The notes under the pieces: model-generated
Told to the model about the DNA's origin: nothing
What the model saw: only the letters and a program-made list of their open reading frames with translations
Databases searched by the model: none
Program-made: the position numbers and the translations under genes
Part shown: positions 1-12,800 of the stretch, in pieces
Position numbering within the stretch: position 1 is the first letter of the stretch
Layout of the letters: each line of letters opens with the position of its first letter
Source: Fragum whitleyi
Taxonomy: Eukaryota > Mollusca > Bivalvia > Cardiida > Cardiidae
Reading direction: 5' to 3'
Assembly: GCA_948146395.1 (NCBI GenBank)
Contig: OX411557.1
Span: 38,395,689-38,459,688 of the forward strand
DNA length: 64,000 nt

Positions 1-90
1 CACAAGCTCGACGTCTGGGCTGCTGTCCGTTTCCGTTATTACAGTAACATGTTGTTTCCCAGGCTCCCCATGCACCCCAATTACCATGAA
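1..90 (-). CDS. Gene 2 exon 10 (partial): start of TSP1 repeat
   Basis: Acceptor cttattcag precedes base 90 and the exon enters in phase 1, so the A ending exon 9 plus TT gives Ile. The reading is IHGNWGAWGAWE followed by TTCYCNNGNGQQPRRRAC, with the three-Trp ladder, Cys pair and R-R-C of a thrombospondin type 1 repeat. CYCNNGNG replaces the usual CSxxCGGG spacing, a variant style seen in some invertebrate TSP1 modules. The exon runs off the left edge, so its donor is not visible. Confidence 0.8.
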
Positions 91-3000
91 CTGAATAAGT
101 GTATAAAAACTCAGTATAATTTATATAGAATTTGTGCAACGTAAAGACTGGATTATGTAATGACATAGAACTAGACTTCTCGGCTGCTGTCCGTTGCCGT
201 TTTAACAGAAGCAGGTTTATTCCCAGGCTCCCAAAGCACCCCGATTACCGTGAATTGAATAAGTCGAGAACATTTAAGAGTAACCGTAAACGTTTAACAT
301 CAGTTTTATTGAATTTGTAGTTACTATATTGTAAATTGTACCGTCGAAAAGCTTTCCTTTTACAAACAATGTTTTTCTAGAATAATGAGATTGAATATCA
401 GATGTACATGTAGTTACATAGAGGTATAATTTAATGGATGTGTAATGACTGCATTTAATACATTGTTGTTGTTTTTTCATTTAATTAGATATATATATGT
501 ATGCGCGAAACTATGTTTGGTGTTTTTATTAATTCATATTATCTATTGAAATTAAAATATTCAATTATTCAGCAACTTATCGTTATTGATTCATTTATAA
601 AACATGCATTTCCAATTTAAGGAAAAAGTTTACACAATTTGAGCATGTGCGTGACATTTCCAACAATTTCAAATGACAAAGCAAAGACTCTGGTCAGTCT
701 TTGCGTCCGCACAGTCTGACCATAATCTTCAGTACGCAATTTATAGATAGTTAAGGTCTTAAAGAATCTGAAGACAGATATCAATTTATACTTTGTAACT
801 ACCTAGGCTGCGAAATGTTTGCACCTAACATAGATTTGAAAATGTTGGAAATGTCACGCACTGGTTCATTTGTTAATTCGATCAATCAACCCAGTGTGGA
901 GTTCGGACTAATTTACTTACTAGGTAAAGGTTGAGCACAATCTTCTTCTGACGTACCATCTCCGTCGTCATCTGTAAAAAATGAGGATAATAAATGAGTG
1001 GTCATTAAATAACGAATAAATTTAAAAAATGTATTCTTTAAATAGATAAAGCACTAGGCTTTGTCAAGTCTGATAAATTTGTGAATAGGTATAATAACAC
1101 CCATGTGATGTCAAATTGATTTAACGGGTTAAGTTCATTTCTTCGCCTTACGTACAAGTAGGTTACATTTGTATACGATTTGGCGAGACATTTGGTATTG
1201 ACCTTGTTATTTTTTAAATAGCATAGTATAGCATTAATTAACCCTAGTAGCTTCAACTTCAACATTAAAATATAGATACGTTTAACTAGTACAGGTACAT
1301 GTTTTAATACTTTTATTTTATAGCACTATGTTAAAATCATGTTATAAGCTATCAGTGCGACTGAATTTATTTATTGGTTTATATCGGCTTTACAGCCGCC
1401 ATCATGGCGCAGTTAGTAGCGCGTAGGACTGTCATTGCTAATCGTTGACCTATGTGAGATAGTAGCTCGAGGCTAGGAAAGAATGTGATGGCTGTACTGG
1501 TGAGAGCACTACCTGGGATCCATTGTAAGGTGCTCCAGCCGCCGCGATATAATTGAAAAAAGGTTGAAAGCGGCTTAAACTCCATTCAACCAATCAATAT
1601 ACCAGCTTTACTTACCTACGGCCGGTGTTACAGTACAAATTTCCTCGTCAATTCTTCCATCACAGTCGTTGTCTATACCATCACCTATAACGGTCGTAGT
1701 TGGTGTGCAGGGCTAGAAAAACAGAATTCAAAATTGAGTTGCACAATAAATATATAATCTTTATAGAATAACCCTGGATATTTGCATCAAGCAGGTGCCC
1801 TCGACGATTCTACGGATTAGACCTCGGAATAATAAGGGCGCAGACATGAAAAATGGTTACTTGGCTCGTGGGTTTATATGACGTCACAAAAATCAAGATG
1901 AATTTGAGTACAATTATAAAATAAAAGAATGATAAAACTCGGCATATAATAATTTGATAATAAAACACAGTGTTTTACTGCATTTTGATATCAAATCATA
2001 ATATGCCAAAAAGATTTATACAAACGATCGGAAAGTAATGAAATTAATTTTTCAAGCGTAAGGACCAAAGTACCACCAGAAACCGAATTATCTAAATCGT
2101 CAAAAAATCACTATACTCTCGTACGAGGTACTTTTCAGTTTATGGGGAAAAGTCCGCGCGATGTACCGAATGCATTTGCATAAGCAATGAACTAATTACG
2201 TGGATGTTGTTGTTTATTTTGACTCTCATTTGACGAGGATACCAGACGAAAAGTAATTTATCACGTTTTTAAAAATAATGCCAAGTGCGAAAAGTTTCGA
2301 CCCTGGTCAGTCTGTGCAGTCCGCGCAATCTAACTATGGTGGACACATTACAAACTACCCAAATGGTCCCTTTTCGGGTGAGGGGTCATATATGTAAAGA
2401 GTGCATACTACTAGGACTCATATTTTGCTAGTGATCAAAACCGAAATGATGTATTTTGTTTCCCTGGGATTTTATCCATTCATTATTAAACCTTCGTTTC
2501 TCATCTTCTATTAATTTGTTAGCTCGCTTTTTCTTGGAACAAAAATGTAAGCTAATGTTACAACCTTAACGTCGTTAGCTTGAGTGCGTTCGTTGACATT
2601 GACGTTGACGTTAACGTAAGTATAGGCAACCTTAACCTTTGCTATTTATCATGCAGTGAAGCCTGTATTGGCCTGATATCACCTGTCTGATAACATAACT
2701 TCATATCAGTCAGTCTATTTTTAGAAACAATTTGCATACACTTTCATCTGAATTTCTTTGATTTTTAAGGGTTTTTTATATAGTCCAGCGCTGAAAAATG
2801 ATTGCATGATAAATAAAAAAAAAAAACATGTCAGTGTCTTTAAATAACAATGTTATCTGGTTTCGGCTGGGAGAATTTTTCATGACTCGACAAAGCCTCG
2901 TGATGATAAATTTTCCCAATAAATATTTTATGGCACTAACATGTTATTCTCCATATCTCTGCTGTTATTAAAGATATCTTTAAAAAAAAATTAAAGGTGT

Positions 3001-6000
3001 GGTTTATCATTAGAAGAGCTATTAAGACTATCAATTATATGATATTAATATGTACACGAAAAAGAAAAAAAAAATAGATAACATTTGTTTAGTTAGAATG
3101 ATATTTCTCAGGGAAAATACCCGAGTTTTAATTTTTATCCCTTACAATAGATTACTGATTACATTTACACAACATATGTTATTTCACACTGTAACCTACC
3201 CTATTAATCGGAGATAAACGAAGCCCTGTCGGCATTCCGTAAGTTTCCCATGAGCCAGTACCATACATAAAACCACCGAATACGGAAATTGGCGAGTCAT
3301 GTCGAGCTGTGTGTGTTCCTGGAGAAACCTGAATAGAGAAAAAGAGAATATTGATGAATGAAATTGCTTTATGGAAAATGAAAAAAAGAACACAATTAAC
3401 AATTCTGACATGGTAACATTACATCATGTACATTAATCTGCCCTGCGTTCAGTATAACCAAACGGTATAAACTGTTGGCCTGCTTTACCCCGCTTTGATC
3501 ATGATCTTGCGTGCAAAGCGGGGTAAAATTGACGAACGGTTTGCACCTTTCAGTCATCCTGAACGCCGGGCTGCGTTTCTTTAATGTTTTTCGGTTTATC
3601 GAGAAATAGATGTAGATTATCAACTGATAATCTCGACAAACCAGTGAAATTATCATAAACTTATCCCCCCGATTTCAATCATTTCACCCTATTTGACGTT
3701 ATCTAAGCGGAGCTCAATAAGCGACGTCATCATGAACTTAGCAATCACGTTCAAAGTAATGTGAACGTGAACGCATTAAGAAAGTTTTTAAAGAAATAAA
3801 AGAATCGTTAGTTTTTCGAGTAAGATTGATTGATATTTTATTTTACAACAAAAGCTATGTTTTCACTCGTAGCTCCGCCAGTCACCAAAAAATAGCTTTA
3901 TTGTTCACTCAATGATAATACATTGTTCTTACACTGAAACAAACGATTATCCTCTATTTAGTTTGTTGTTAATTTATCAGATAAAAAAGTTATAACCTTT
4001 TTCAATATCACGTTTCTTAGGCAGGCAGGAAACATCACAAGAAAAAAGTTATTTAATGGCCCAAGCCTGCCGCACAAATGGATAAATATATAAATACATT
4101 CACATGGAAAGTTTGAGCTTATTTGGACCGAATTTTGCCTTACTTAAAAAGACGATTGAATACCAATAAATAAAACATTTTATCATCATACAAAATAAAC
4201 ATTATTTCAATTGCCATATTGCGTTTGTTTCGACGATACTGATTACATGTACAAGTGTTAGTAGGAAATCAAAGCACTGAAAGTACTGATGGTGAACGAA
4301 TCTGTTGGCATTCTAAAGTGATATATTGAATTTGTTGAGAAAAGAGAAATTATTAATGTAAATAATTTCAAGGGAAAGTGTCTCGTCAAAATTCCAAATT
4401 CAAAGAAAGAGAAAGAGAGGAAAAGAAAGGTAGAGAGAGTGACAGACATAGACAGACCGATAGACAGAGAGCGCTAAGCATAGAGAAAAGAAAACAGGCA
4501 ACTATAGTGTCTAGACTAATGATTCTTTTCTTAACTCAAAAAAATAGCAGTCAGAAAGGTAATTCAATTTCCACATGCGGAACCCATATTTTAGCAGATT
4601 AAACAGCAGTCTTTCTGCATTTTGACTTTTAAACGTTATCCGCTATGGCTCTGGTACGACCTGAATGGGGTCCCCCCATCCTCCGAATTGAAAGACCGCT
4701 GTTTCGTATTGTAATTACAGGGTTTTGGTCTCTTTCGGTAATATTCAGCCTTGTGAAAGAATAATTATCTGATGCCATTGCGTAAAAAAGAATTTAAAAA
4801 AAAAGAAAACAATTCGATAAAATCTATGTAGGAAGGTATTTTGTACAGCTAATGAATTGTCCAAATATAGTCGTTGTTTAAATTCTATTGCTCCTACCAA
4901 ACGGCGGATAATCGTAAACCTAAGAGGGTAGAAGATGGCAGCTACGTACGGATGTATGCTAATTATAGTTCTGGTGCGAGAAATACCAATTTCCATGTAA
5001 AGGTAAAGGTGCTCCAGTCCACAGGCGATTGATTCACAATCCAAATTTCGTTTTTTGTAATATTTTACATACTTCCGGTAAAACAAATAGATGAATGATT
5101 GTATTCTGGAAATTCTAGAGCCATTCGAGGGATAGAAGCGCTACTATACAGTTGTTGTTACGATGTCAAGTGCTTTGAAAAAAATCCATTCGATGTTAAA
5201 ATTTGAAATTAGGTCTATCGCGTTGGGATATTTGTTCATTTGATTCTTTTTTTTTATTTATCTATTTACGACATTTATATATAAACAGTAAATCGTACCG
5301 AGATTGCTATATCCCCTGTTTTCAGGCCTTGTTTGAAACGAAAAACAAAAACAAAAACAGGGAATGGGATTTGGGTAATATGATACAAAAATACCCGTAA
5401 CCGAAGATATTTACATTACACAAGTATGCATCAACAAGCTTTAAGATAAAAACGGGATTAAAGCTGAAGAGGTGTTAATTTGATAGTTGAGAACATTTAG
5501 TTGTCTTGCAATGGGTTAAATTTTACTTCGTATCAAGGTTGGTCACGGTCAAGCGGTGCGTGTTTATGTTTCAATGAGAATTTGGACTAAATATACCGTA
5601 TTCACCTTTTAGACGCGCCCTCCCTAATAAACGCGCTCCCCCATAAATACGATTCCCAGGCCCTTGACTATACGATCAACAACATCCAACCGACCACGGT
5701 CCGTGGTGAAAAATCCGGTCTCGAACTTAATTTCAATAGCTGCTACTCCACGACGTAATGTTCAATAGATTGTGGGTTAACTATCTTAATTTCTATCAGG
5801 ATAAGGCTGGTTGCGTCATTAAAAGATCGTTCAACATCTGAAAAACTAGCGCGTCCTAAATCGCGCAGTCTTCCGGAAGCGCGAAAGGTTAAAATTTTAC
5901 ACAAAATTAAAACTATTTCTCGTTATTCTTCATAAGTCACATGCGAACAAAATCCCCTTTCGGTGTTACGAAAATATTTCTGAAATCATTTCACCTTGTG

Positions 6001-9000
6001 CAAATATACAAAATATCCGAGTCAAGTGATTAAATCCTAGTCACAATTCATACTGTTAAAATAGGAAAACCCCCGTAAAGTAAAATCTCGTGTGTGCGAC
6101 TTATTTCAAAAGCGAGGTCGCCGCTTGCAAGAATCTGGGGACTTCAAAGGGTGCCGACACGCGGTGACCCAGCTAGCTCCAGACGTGTTGTGTTTTCAAC
6201 ACTTTCATTTCATGTACCGGGGGCATTTACACATCACGAAATTTTAGGATTTAATACATGATCATTTATTTCATACGTGAATAGGTAATGATAAATTAGA
6301 CCGCTTTGTCCATCGGTAGCGGAACATTGAATATTGCATCGTCTGGAACTTCCTATCTTGTACAAATAATAACAATAATAATAATCTCGGCTTCTGCTAA
6401 CACAATCACTTGCTTTTGAAAGCAGCAATTAATGGTCGAGGGTGACCGTATTTCGATAGATGACTTTAAATGACAGGATTAAAATTCATTAGCTAACATT
6501 TTAGTTTATTTTTTAAATCTATAGCCTTAATACATAAATAGAAAAGCGTATTGGGTAGCGTACGTATTTCAATCGATAATAACGAACATTTAAACAGTTT
6601 GCTTCTCTTAGGTACCAAAATACGTATTTTTTTTAACTAAGTAAAAGAGTCTGAAATAATAGCGCCCACACGAGTTTTTGCATCGCGCCCGGACGCGTTT
6701 AATAGGAGAAATACGGCAGGAACATTCCATTCGTTTGTAAACTTGACCTTTCATAACTTATAAGCAAAGACTTCATTCATAAGAAGGCATTTAAAATCGT
6801 AGTTGGTCATCACGTGTGGAATGGCCAATCAGGGGTGTGTAGAAGTTTAAGAGTTCACGACCTCAATAAACACACATTTCCGGCAAATTACTACAAGTTC
6901 CAATAGCGAAGGTTTAAATCAAAAACATAGTATCTGTCTATACAGTGTACAGTCACAAACTTTGTTTTTGCTCTCAAGTCTCTACAATCTTACGCCGATC
7001 AAAAATTCGCTCGTATAGACATTCCAAGATAATTTTGTGTTTTCAAAGGGTAATTTTCATTATCTTCACTTGATGAAAAATGCTGGTATCATGCATTTAA
7101 TGAAATAAATAGTGATTTTGTAGAGAGAAGTCTTTAGAGATACTAAATTGAATCTGAAGAGGTACTGCTTTATTTAAAACCTATTAAGATCCTACAGGAT
7201 TTTCCATACACAGTATATAACACTGGTGAACGAAAATTCCGTTCACCAAAAAATATGTTGATAGACATCAGTGATCAACGTCAAGTCATGTCAATCTTGC
7301 TCAAGCGCCGTCTATTAAGCGACCGTTTTTAAAATCCCCTTCCATCAGTAAAGATATCTTAAAAAGTAGATATTATTGGTCTAAACATAATTCAAATTGA
7401 ATCCTTTGTTGTTTAAACTGATTTGAATCGGCTTAATGAGACGATTCTTTTGAGTTTTAACGACATAGGATTTTTGAGAAATTCACAAGAAGATACATTT
7501 TCAATCAAAATAAAGTTTGTAATTGTGTAAACAAAACGTGTACTGAGCGACCATTATCTTTAACGACCGCGTTTTGGTGGTCCCATAAGTGGTCGCTTAA
7601 TACGAATGTTACTGAATGTTATCAGTGTGTGTGTGATATTCCAATAATTTCACATGTGTGCAAAGCAAAGCCCCTTGTCAGCCTGTGCAACTGCACAGTC
7701 TGACCAAAGTCTTCACAATGCACAAGATGCAGATAGAAAACGCCTTTATTCATCTTCAGGGCGTCGAGAAATAATTTTGTTGCATTGTATTTTTGTCTCG
7801 GGTGATCAACATTTGCCTCGCGCGCTTGAAGATTTGTTGGAAATGTCACGCAGAAACTCCTACAGTTAACAACATCGTGATATTGACAAGGTGAAAGATT
7901 TTGGAATGGTTTCTGAATGATATGGAATGAGTGAGAGGAGCAAATTTTGAATAAAATTAGAGTGAAGTAAAATAACATCGAAATTATGGCCATATTGGAA
8001 GAAATTATCGCCATTGTTACCTTCCTTCAATAAAGGAATAAAATGCACGTACTTTTCTGTTTGTGTGTCTTGAAGGACCAATCGGACGCTTTTAAATCCA
8101 AACCAGCCAAAATAAATCGCGGAATTATTCGATAAATTACAATGAAATGTTAGTCGTTTTAAACGATTTCGAATTGATGACAACGATTTCGGAGGGTTTT
8201 TGAGTTTTTGGAATGGATGAATGGATTACTGAGTGAGCGAATAAGAGTGGTTTGGATCGGAATAATTGTCAATTTCACGATGTTACTAACTGTATGAAAA
8301 AATTACAATACCTCCACGTATCCTCCGCAGTAATCAGTGTTTGGAATATCAGTGTACACGGTGCCACTTGGGAAGGCATTTCCGTCCATCTTCAGGCCTG
8401 ATTTCTCTGTTTTCTTCACAATAAACATGAAGAAGTTCTGGTATTCACCGAAGGAATACTTCGGGGTGGCGAAAGTGTAGTCCGCGGCGTACTGTTCCAT
8501 TGGAGGAATGGTGATCATAGAAGGATCGGCAGGCTCACTGAAATCGGATAATTATTTGATACTTCTTTAATGCTTTTTGCTGGTTTATCGGGAAATAACG
8601 GTAGATTATACCTTGATAATCTCACCGCAAAAGCAGTGAAATTATCAAAATTTTATACCTGCTTTTGTGCATTTCACCCTATCTGGCGTCATCTATGCGG
8701 GGCGATATAAGTGACATCACAATGAACGTTGCATAGTAATCATGTGCAAAATGACGCGCTTTACGAAAATATATCCTAGAAATTGCACATCTTGTCTCAT
8801 TTTTGCAATAAGAAATAGAATAATCGTTTGTTTTTCGTGCAAGATCGATTAATATTTCATTTCGTGAACAACAAAAGCTATATTTTCACGAGTTGGTCAC
8901 TATACAAAATATAAATCGATCTTACACTGAAACAAACGAATATCATCTATATATGCAATTCAAGTGGCTCACAACAAAGATAAAACAAGTAACACGCCGT

Positions 9001-9768
9001 TATCGTTCCATCCACATTATTCCGTAAAAAGTCTAATAGAGCCCCATGCTTTAAAAAGAAACCTTTCCCCCCTTTTCGGAGGTTGAAATCGACCATTTAA
9101 TGGACAATTTTACAAACTCTTGAAGAATCTTATAAAGGACCATACCCACAAGTTATCAGCTCGATAAGCTCAATTGGTAGAGCACCAGACTTCACAAACC
9201 ATTGAAGTTCAACCGCGTGGGTTCGATTGGAACACTTACAATTATTTGTCTTTCGGATGAGACATTAAACCGAGGTCCAATGAGGCGGTGCTTTACACCG
9301 AACACGTTAAAGGATCATGGCGGATCTCAGCAGAAGTTTCGTCATGTATGCTTGCACTATCCTCAACAACAATTAACCGTCTTATTGGGTCGTTTCTCAT
9401 ATTGGCTTGTGCTACGGTAGAGAAGATAAATAAACGGAATTACACATGGAAATCTTATTAGTCTATTAGAACCCCGGGGTTCTATTAGCGCATTTAAGGA
9501 ACTTGTTAACGATGAAGGTTCTTACTTGTTTGTAACTTGACTGACGACGAGTAACATCACTAAAATAGCCTTGGTAGCAGAAACGTGGCAGACCTGGTTA
9601 GAAGGCGTCAAATCCCATTCAAATGTACCAGAATTTACTGTAAAACTTTTTCTGAAAGTAGATAATATACGTGTAGTCTTAAATGTGATATATATTACTA
9701 TAACATTTAAATGCGGAAAATAGAGCTGTTGTTCGACCTCTCCCATCCACAAACACTAACAAAATGAA

Positions 9769-9807
<39 letters not shown>

Positions 9808-12800
9808 GTAAAGAAAAATAAAGATAAATAAAAAATGCAAACAACCGAGATAAAATTAGTTACAGGCGACTTTTCATTTTGTCCTCTTTTATATTATGCT
9901 AGTATGCTAATCGGATTTCTTTTTACACGGAAAAGGCTAGGAGATACTATAAAGACTTAAGTAAATAAGTTTTCATAAGGCAAATTGACAAAAACACTTA
10001 CGTCCACCCTCCGCTACATTGTACGCTAACAGACGTTCCTGCTTCAGAGCCCAAAAATTTCACGTGATCTCCGGTAGTTCTCGCGGGAATTGGTACAATG
10101 GCGAAGTTTGTTCCCCAAGTGTGAACCGGTAGTAGTTGTTCTACTAAATGGTCTCCAGAACGTCCTGGGGCAACAGCAGCCAAACCGGAACCGGACATGA
10201 ATACGAATTTCTTGTCTCCTGTGACGTAAGTTCCGGTTAAATCACCACTCGTAAGACTCTGTGGAGATTTTCAAAAAAGTATAAAACAAATAAAAAGACT
10301 GCAAGAAAATATTTTGAGTCGATATTATCTGTACTCATGATGATCTACCGCTACCTATCAAAATGATTGCTTTGTTTAAGATCAACACGCTGCGTCATGA
10401 TATTTGTGCATTTTGGAACTATTACATGAATCAATGTTATCATGGTTAATATGTATTGGTTCAGCATCGATGGTAGAATCTGCTAAAAATTCGAACGGCA
10501 AATTTACGAGGCAAAATATTCACTGTGTACGATCGGTACCACACAGGTATTTCCTGTTTGTTCAAGCTTTCATAGTAAGTTTTGAAAGCTAAGTCATCAA
10601 GAACACATTTAACATTTCACTTGATTACGTAAATCACTTTGAATGTATCATATTTGTTGTCTATAGGTGTTTGCGTGCTACGAATTCTATGTGCGTTACC
10701 ACTATTCGAGGAAATATTTTTGTTCTAATTACCATATGTAATTTTAAGGACTATTTAATCAATTACACGAGTTAAATATCATGAAATAACGTTTTTTCGA
10801 GATATGTATCGAATCTGTTTACTAGAAGTATCTGCGTGTTACAAACTCTTGTTATGAAGAACATAATAAGAAATGCTACTATCAACCGGGAGTTGTAGCG
10901 GACTCTTGTAATCCAGCTGGGTGGAGGCCGGGATCTGGAACAATTTGAGGATTTTAAAGGGTCGCACCCAGATCCTGGGGCTGTCGGACATTCACTGGAA
11001 GAGGCTCAGCGTATAGGTATGTATCAATGACTGAAATTAGCACAGCAGAGGTTAGAATGAACTAAATAACGTATTTTACCTGATACGTATCGTATCTGTT
11101 CACTGTAAGTGTCTGTGTGTTACCAGCCCTGTATGTGTTACCACCGTATGAGACACTTATACCGCTATGGCTGCCATATCTAATTGTGATAGTTGTATCA
11201 TCAATTACACCTTGGAAAGAAGAAAAATTGAATTAATTTCTCATTTTATAACTTTATAATAGATTTTATGATTTAAGTTAAAGATTCTGACGATCTTGGT
11301 TCAAGTAATCTTGCACACAATTGAATCCCAAAACTGTCATTCTTTATACTGGCTGATTTAATCGAGTTTTCATTATTAATAATAAATATTTTGTTGGAAC
11401 ACATTTAGAATTTGATAGCTGCATTTTGCATCATCTTGTAAAAAGAATATATCGAATGAGCCTGTGCATGACATTTCCAACAATTTCGAATATTTGTGAA
11501 GTGCAAACATTGAGTAGCGTTAAGATCCACACACTCTAAATATAAAGCTACCTGATGGTATACAGATACCCTGAGACCTTATTTGTCCACCAAACGCATA
11601 GTTAAGACTCTGGTCAGACTGTGCGGATGCACAGGCTGGTCAGAGTCTTTGCTTTGTGTACATTTGAAATTGTTGGAAATCTCACGCACAGGCTCAAAAG
11701 ATGGTGTATTAAGAGAAGAACAACAAAAAAAAGTTGTTAAACCCAAGAACAAGAGTTACCATGAAAGTTTAAAACTCATTGAAATACCTGCTAACCTTAG
11801 AATTTCGCAAGACCTCGTTCAGATATGATAGATAGATAAATAGATTTTATTGACTTATACAATAACATGTATCTCGTCATACAAATATATTAACAATATA
11901 CAATTTACTTTCGGTAGAAATAATACGTGATATTAATATTGATTTTGTACGTTTGTTTCGCAATAGCTTTTCTAAACGTTATAATTTTAAAAGTGTATTC
12001 TATGGATTGTCATTTGAAAATTCCATTGTTCCAAAATGAAACATTTACTTTTTCAAACATAGTAAGAGAAAAAAAGAAGTATGTATCGCGGAGAGTAACT
12101 GATAAGAGTTGTATTGTTTAGTCAATACTTGTCTACTGCTTTCAAACGTTCAAGATCAAAATCGAAATTATACATCAATCAAAAACAAAATCTATTCGTA
12201 TTGATTGTCGACAAGCTTTTTAAAAAAATCTAAATTAACAACAGGTTACTGCCATGAAATCAAGATCTACAAAAATATAACGCGTTAGTAAAACGAATAT
12301 CTACCAAAATAGGTTTTTCACCATGTACCTTTGAAAAATTGAATAATCTACCATAGGACATTGAAAAATGCGCAAGTGTAAATACTTTAAAAAAATAGAC
12401 AAACTTTTGAAATAATCAATGTTAATTTAGGCGTCCTAACATAAGACTGCATTGCAAATGATTTCGAGGCATTAAATGAGTCATCTATAAACAGATAAAA
12501 ACGAGGCTGCACCGAGTTTTAATCTGTTTAAAGATGACGAGTTTAATAAATTCTGCATTTTATGAGCACAAAATTTATATTCTATAAATAATATTACCCA
12601 TTTTTTGCGAAAAAAACGTCAAAATTCTTGAAATTGAACATTTCAATTTTCCGCGAAACTTATAAAAGCCGTTTAAAACTGACGTCGAAATATAATTATA
12701 CATTATGACGGGATTTTCGCGGTTACAAAATAGCGTTGCTATTCGCTCAGAGCTCATTTGCATAGTTATTCCACTAGTGTAATAACACCCGTGTAATAAC

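Noticed and set aside
3484..3525. 12 bp perfect stem (taccccgctttg / caaagcggggta) like a terminator
   Set aside because: Eukaryotic intron context; no U-tract or gene end nearby.
7622..8183. Several overlapping ORFs of 70-130 codons
   Set aside because: They lie wholly in MITEs A and G and have no protein similarity I can recognise.
10935..11025. Possible LINE endonuclease fossil (frame reading RTQILGLSDIHWKRLS)
   Set aside because: Only about 25 residues look endonuclease-like, with no flanking motifs, so not strong enough to list as an element.
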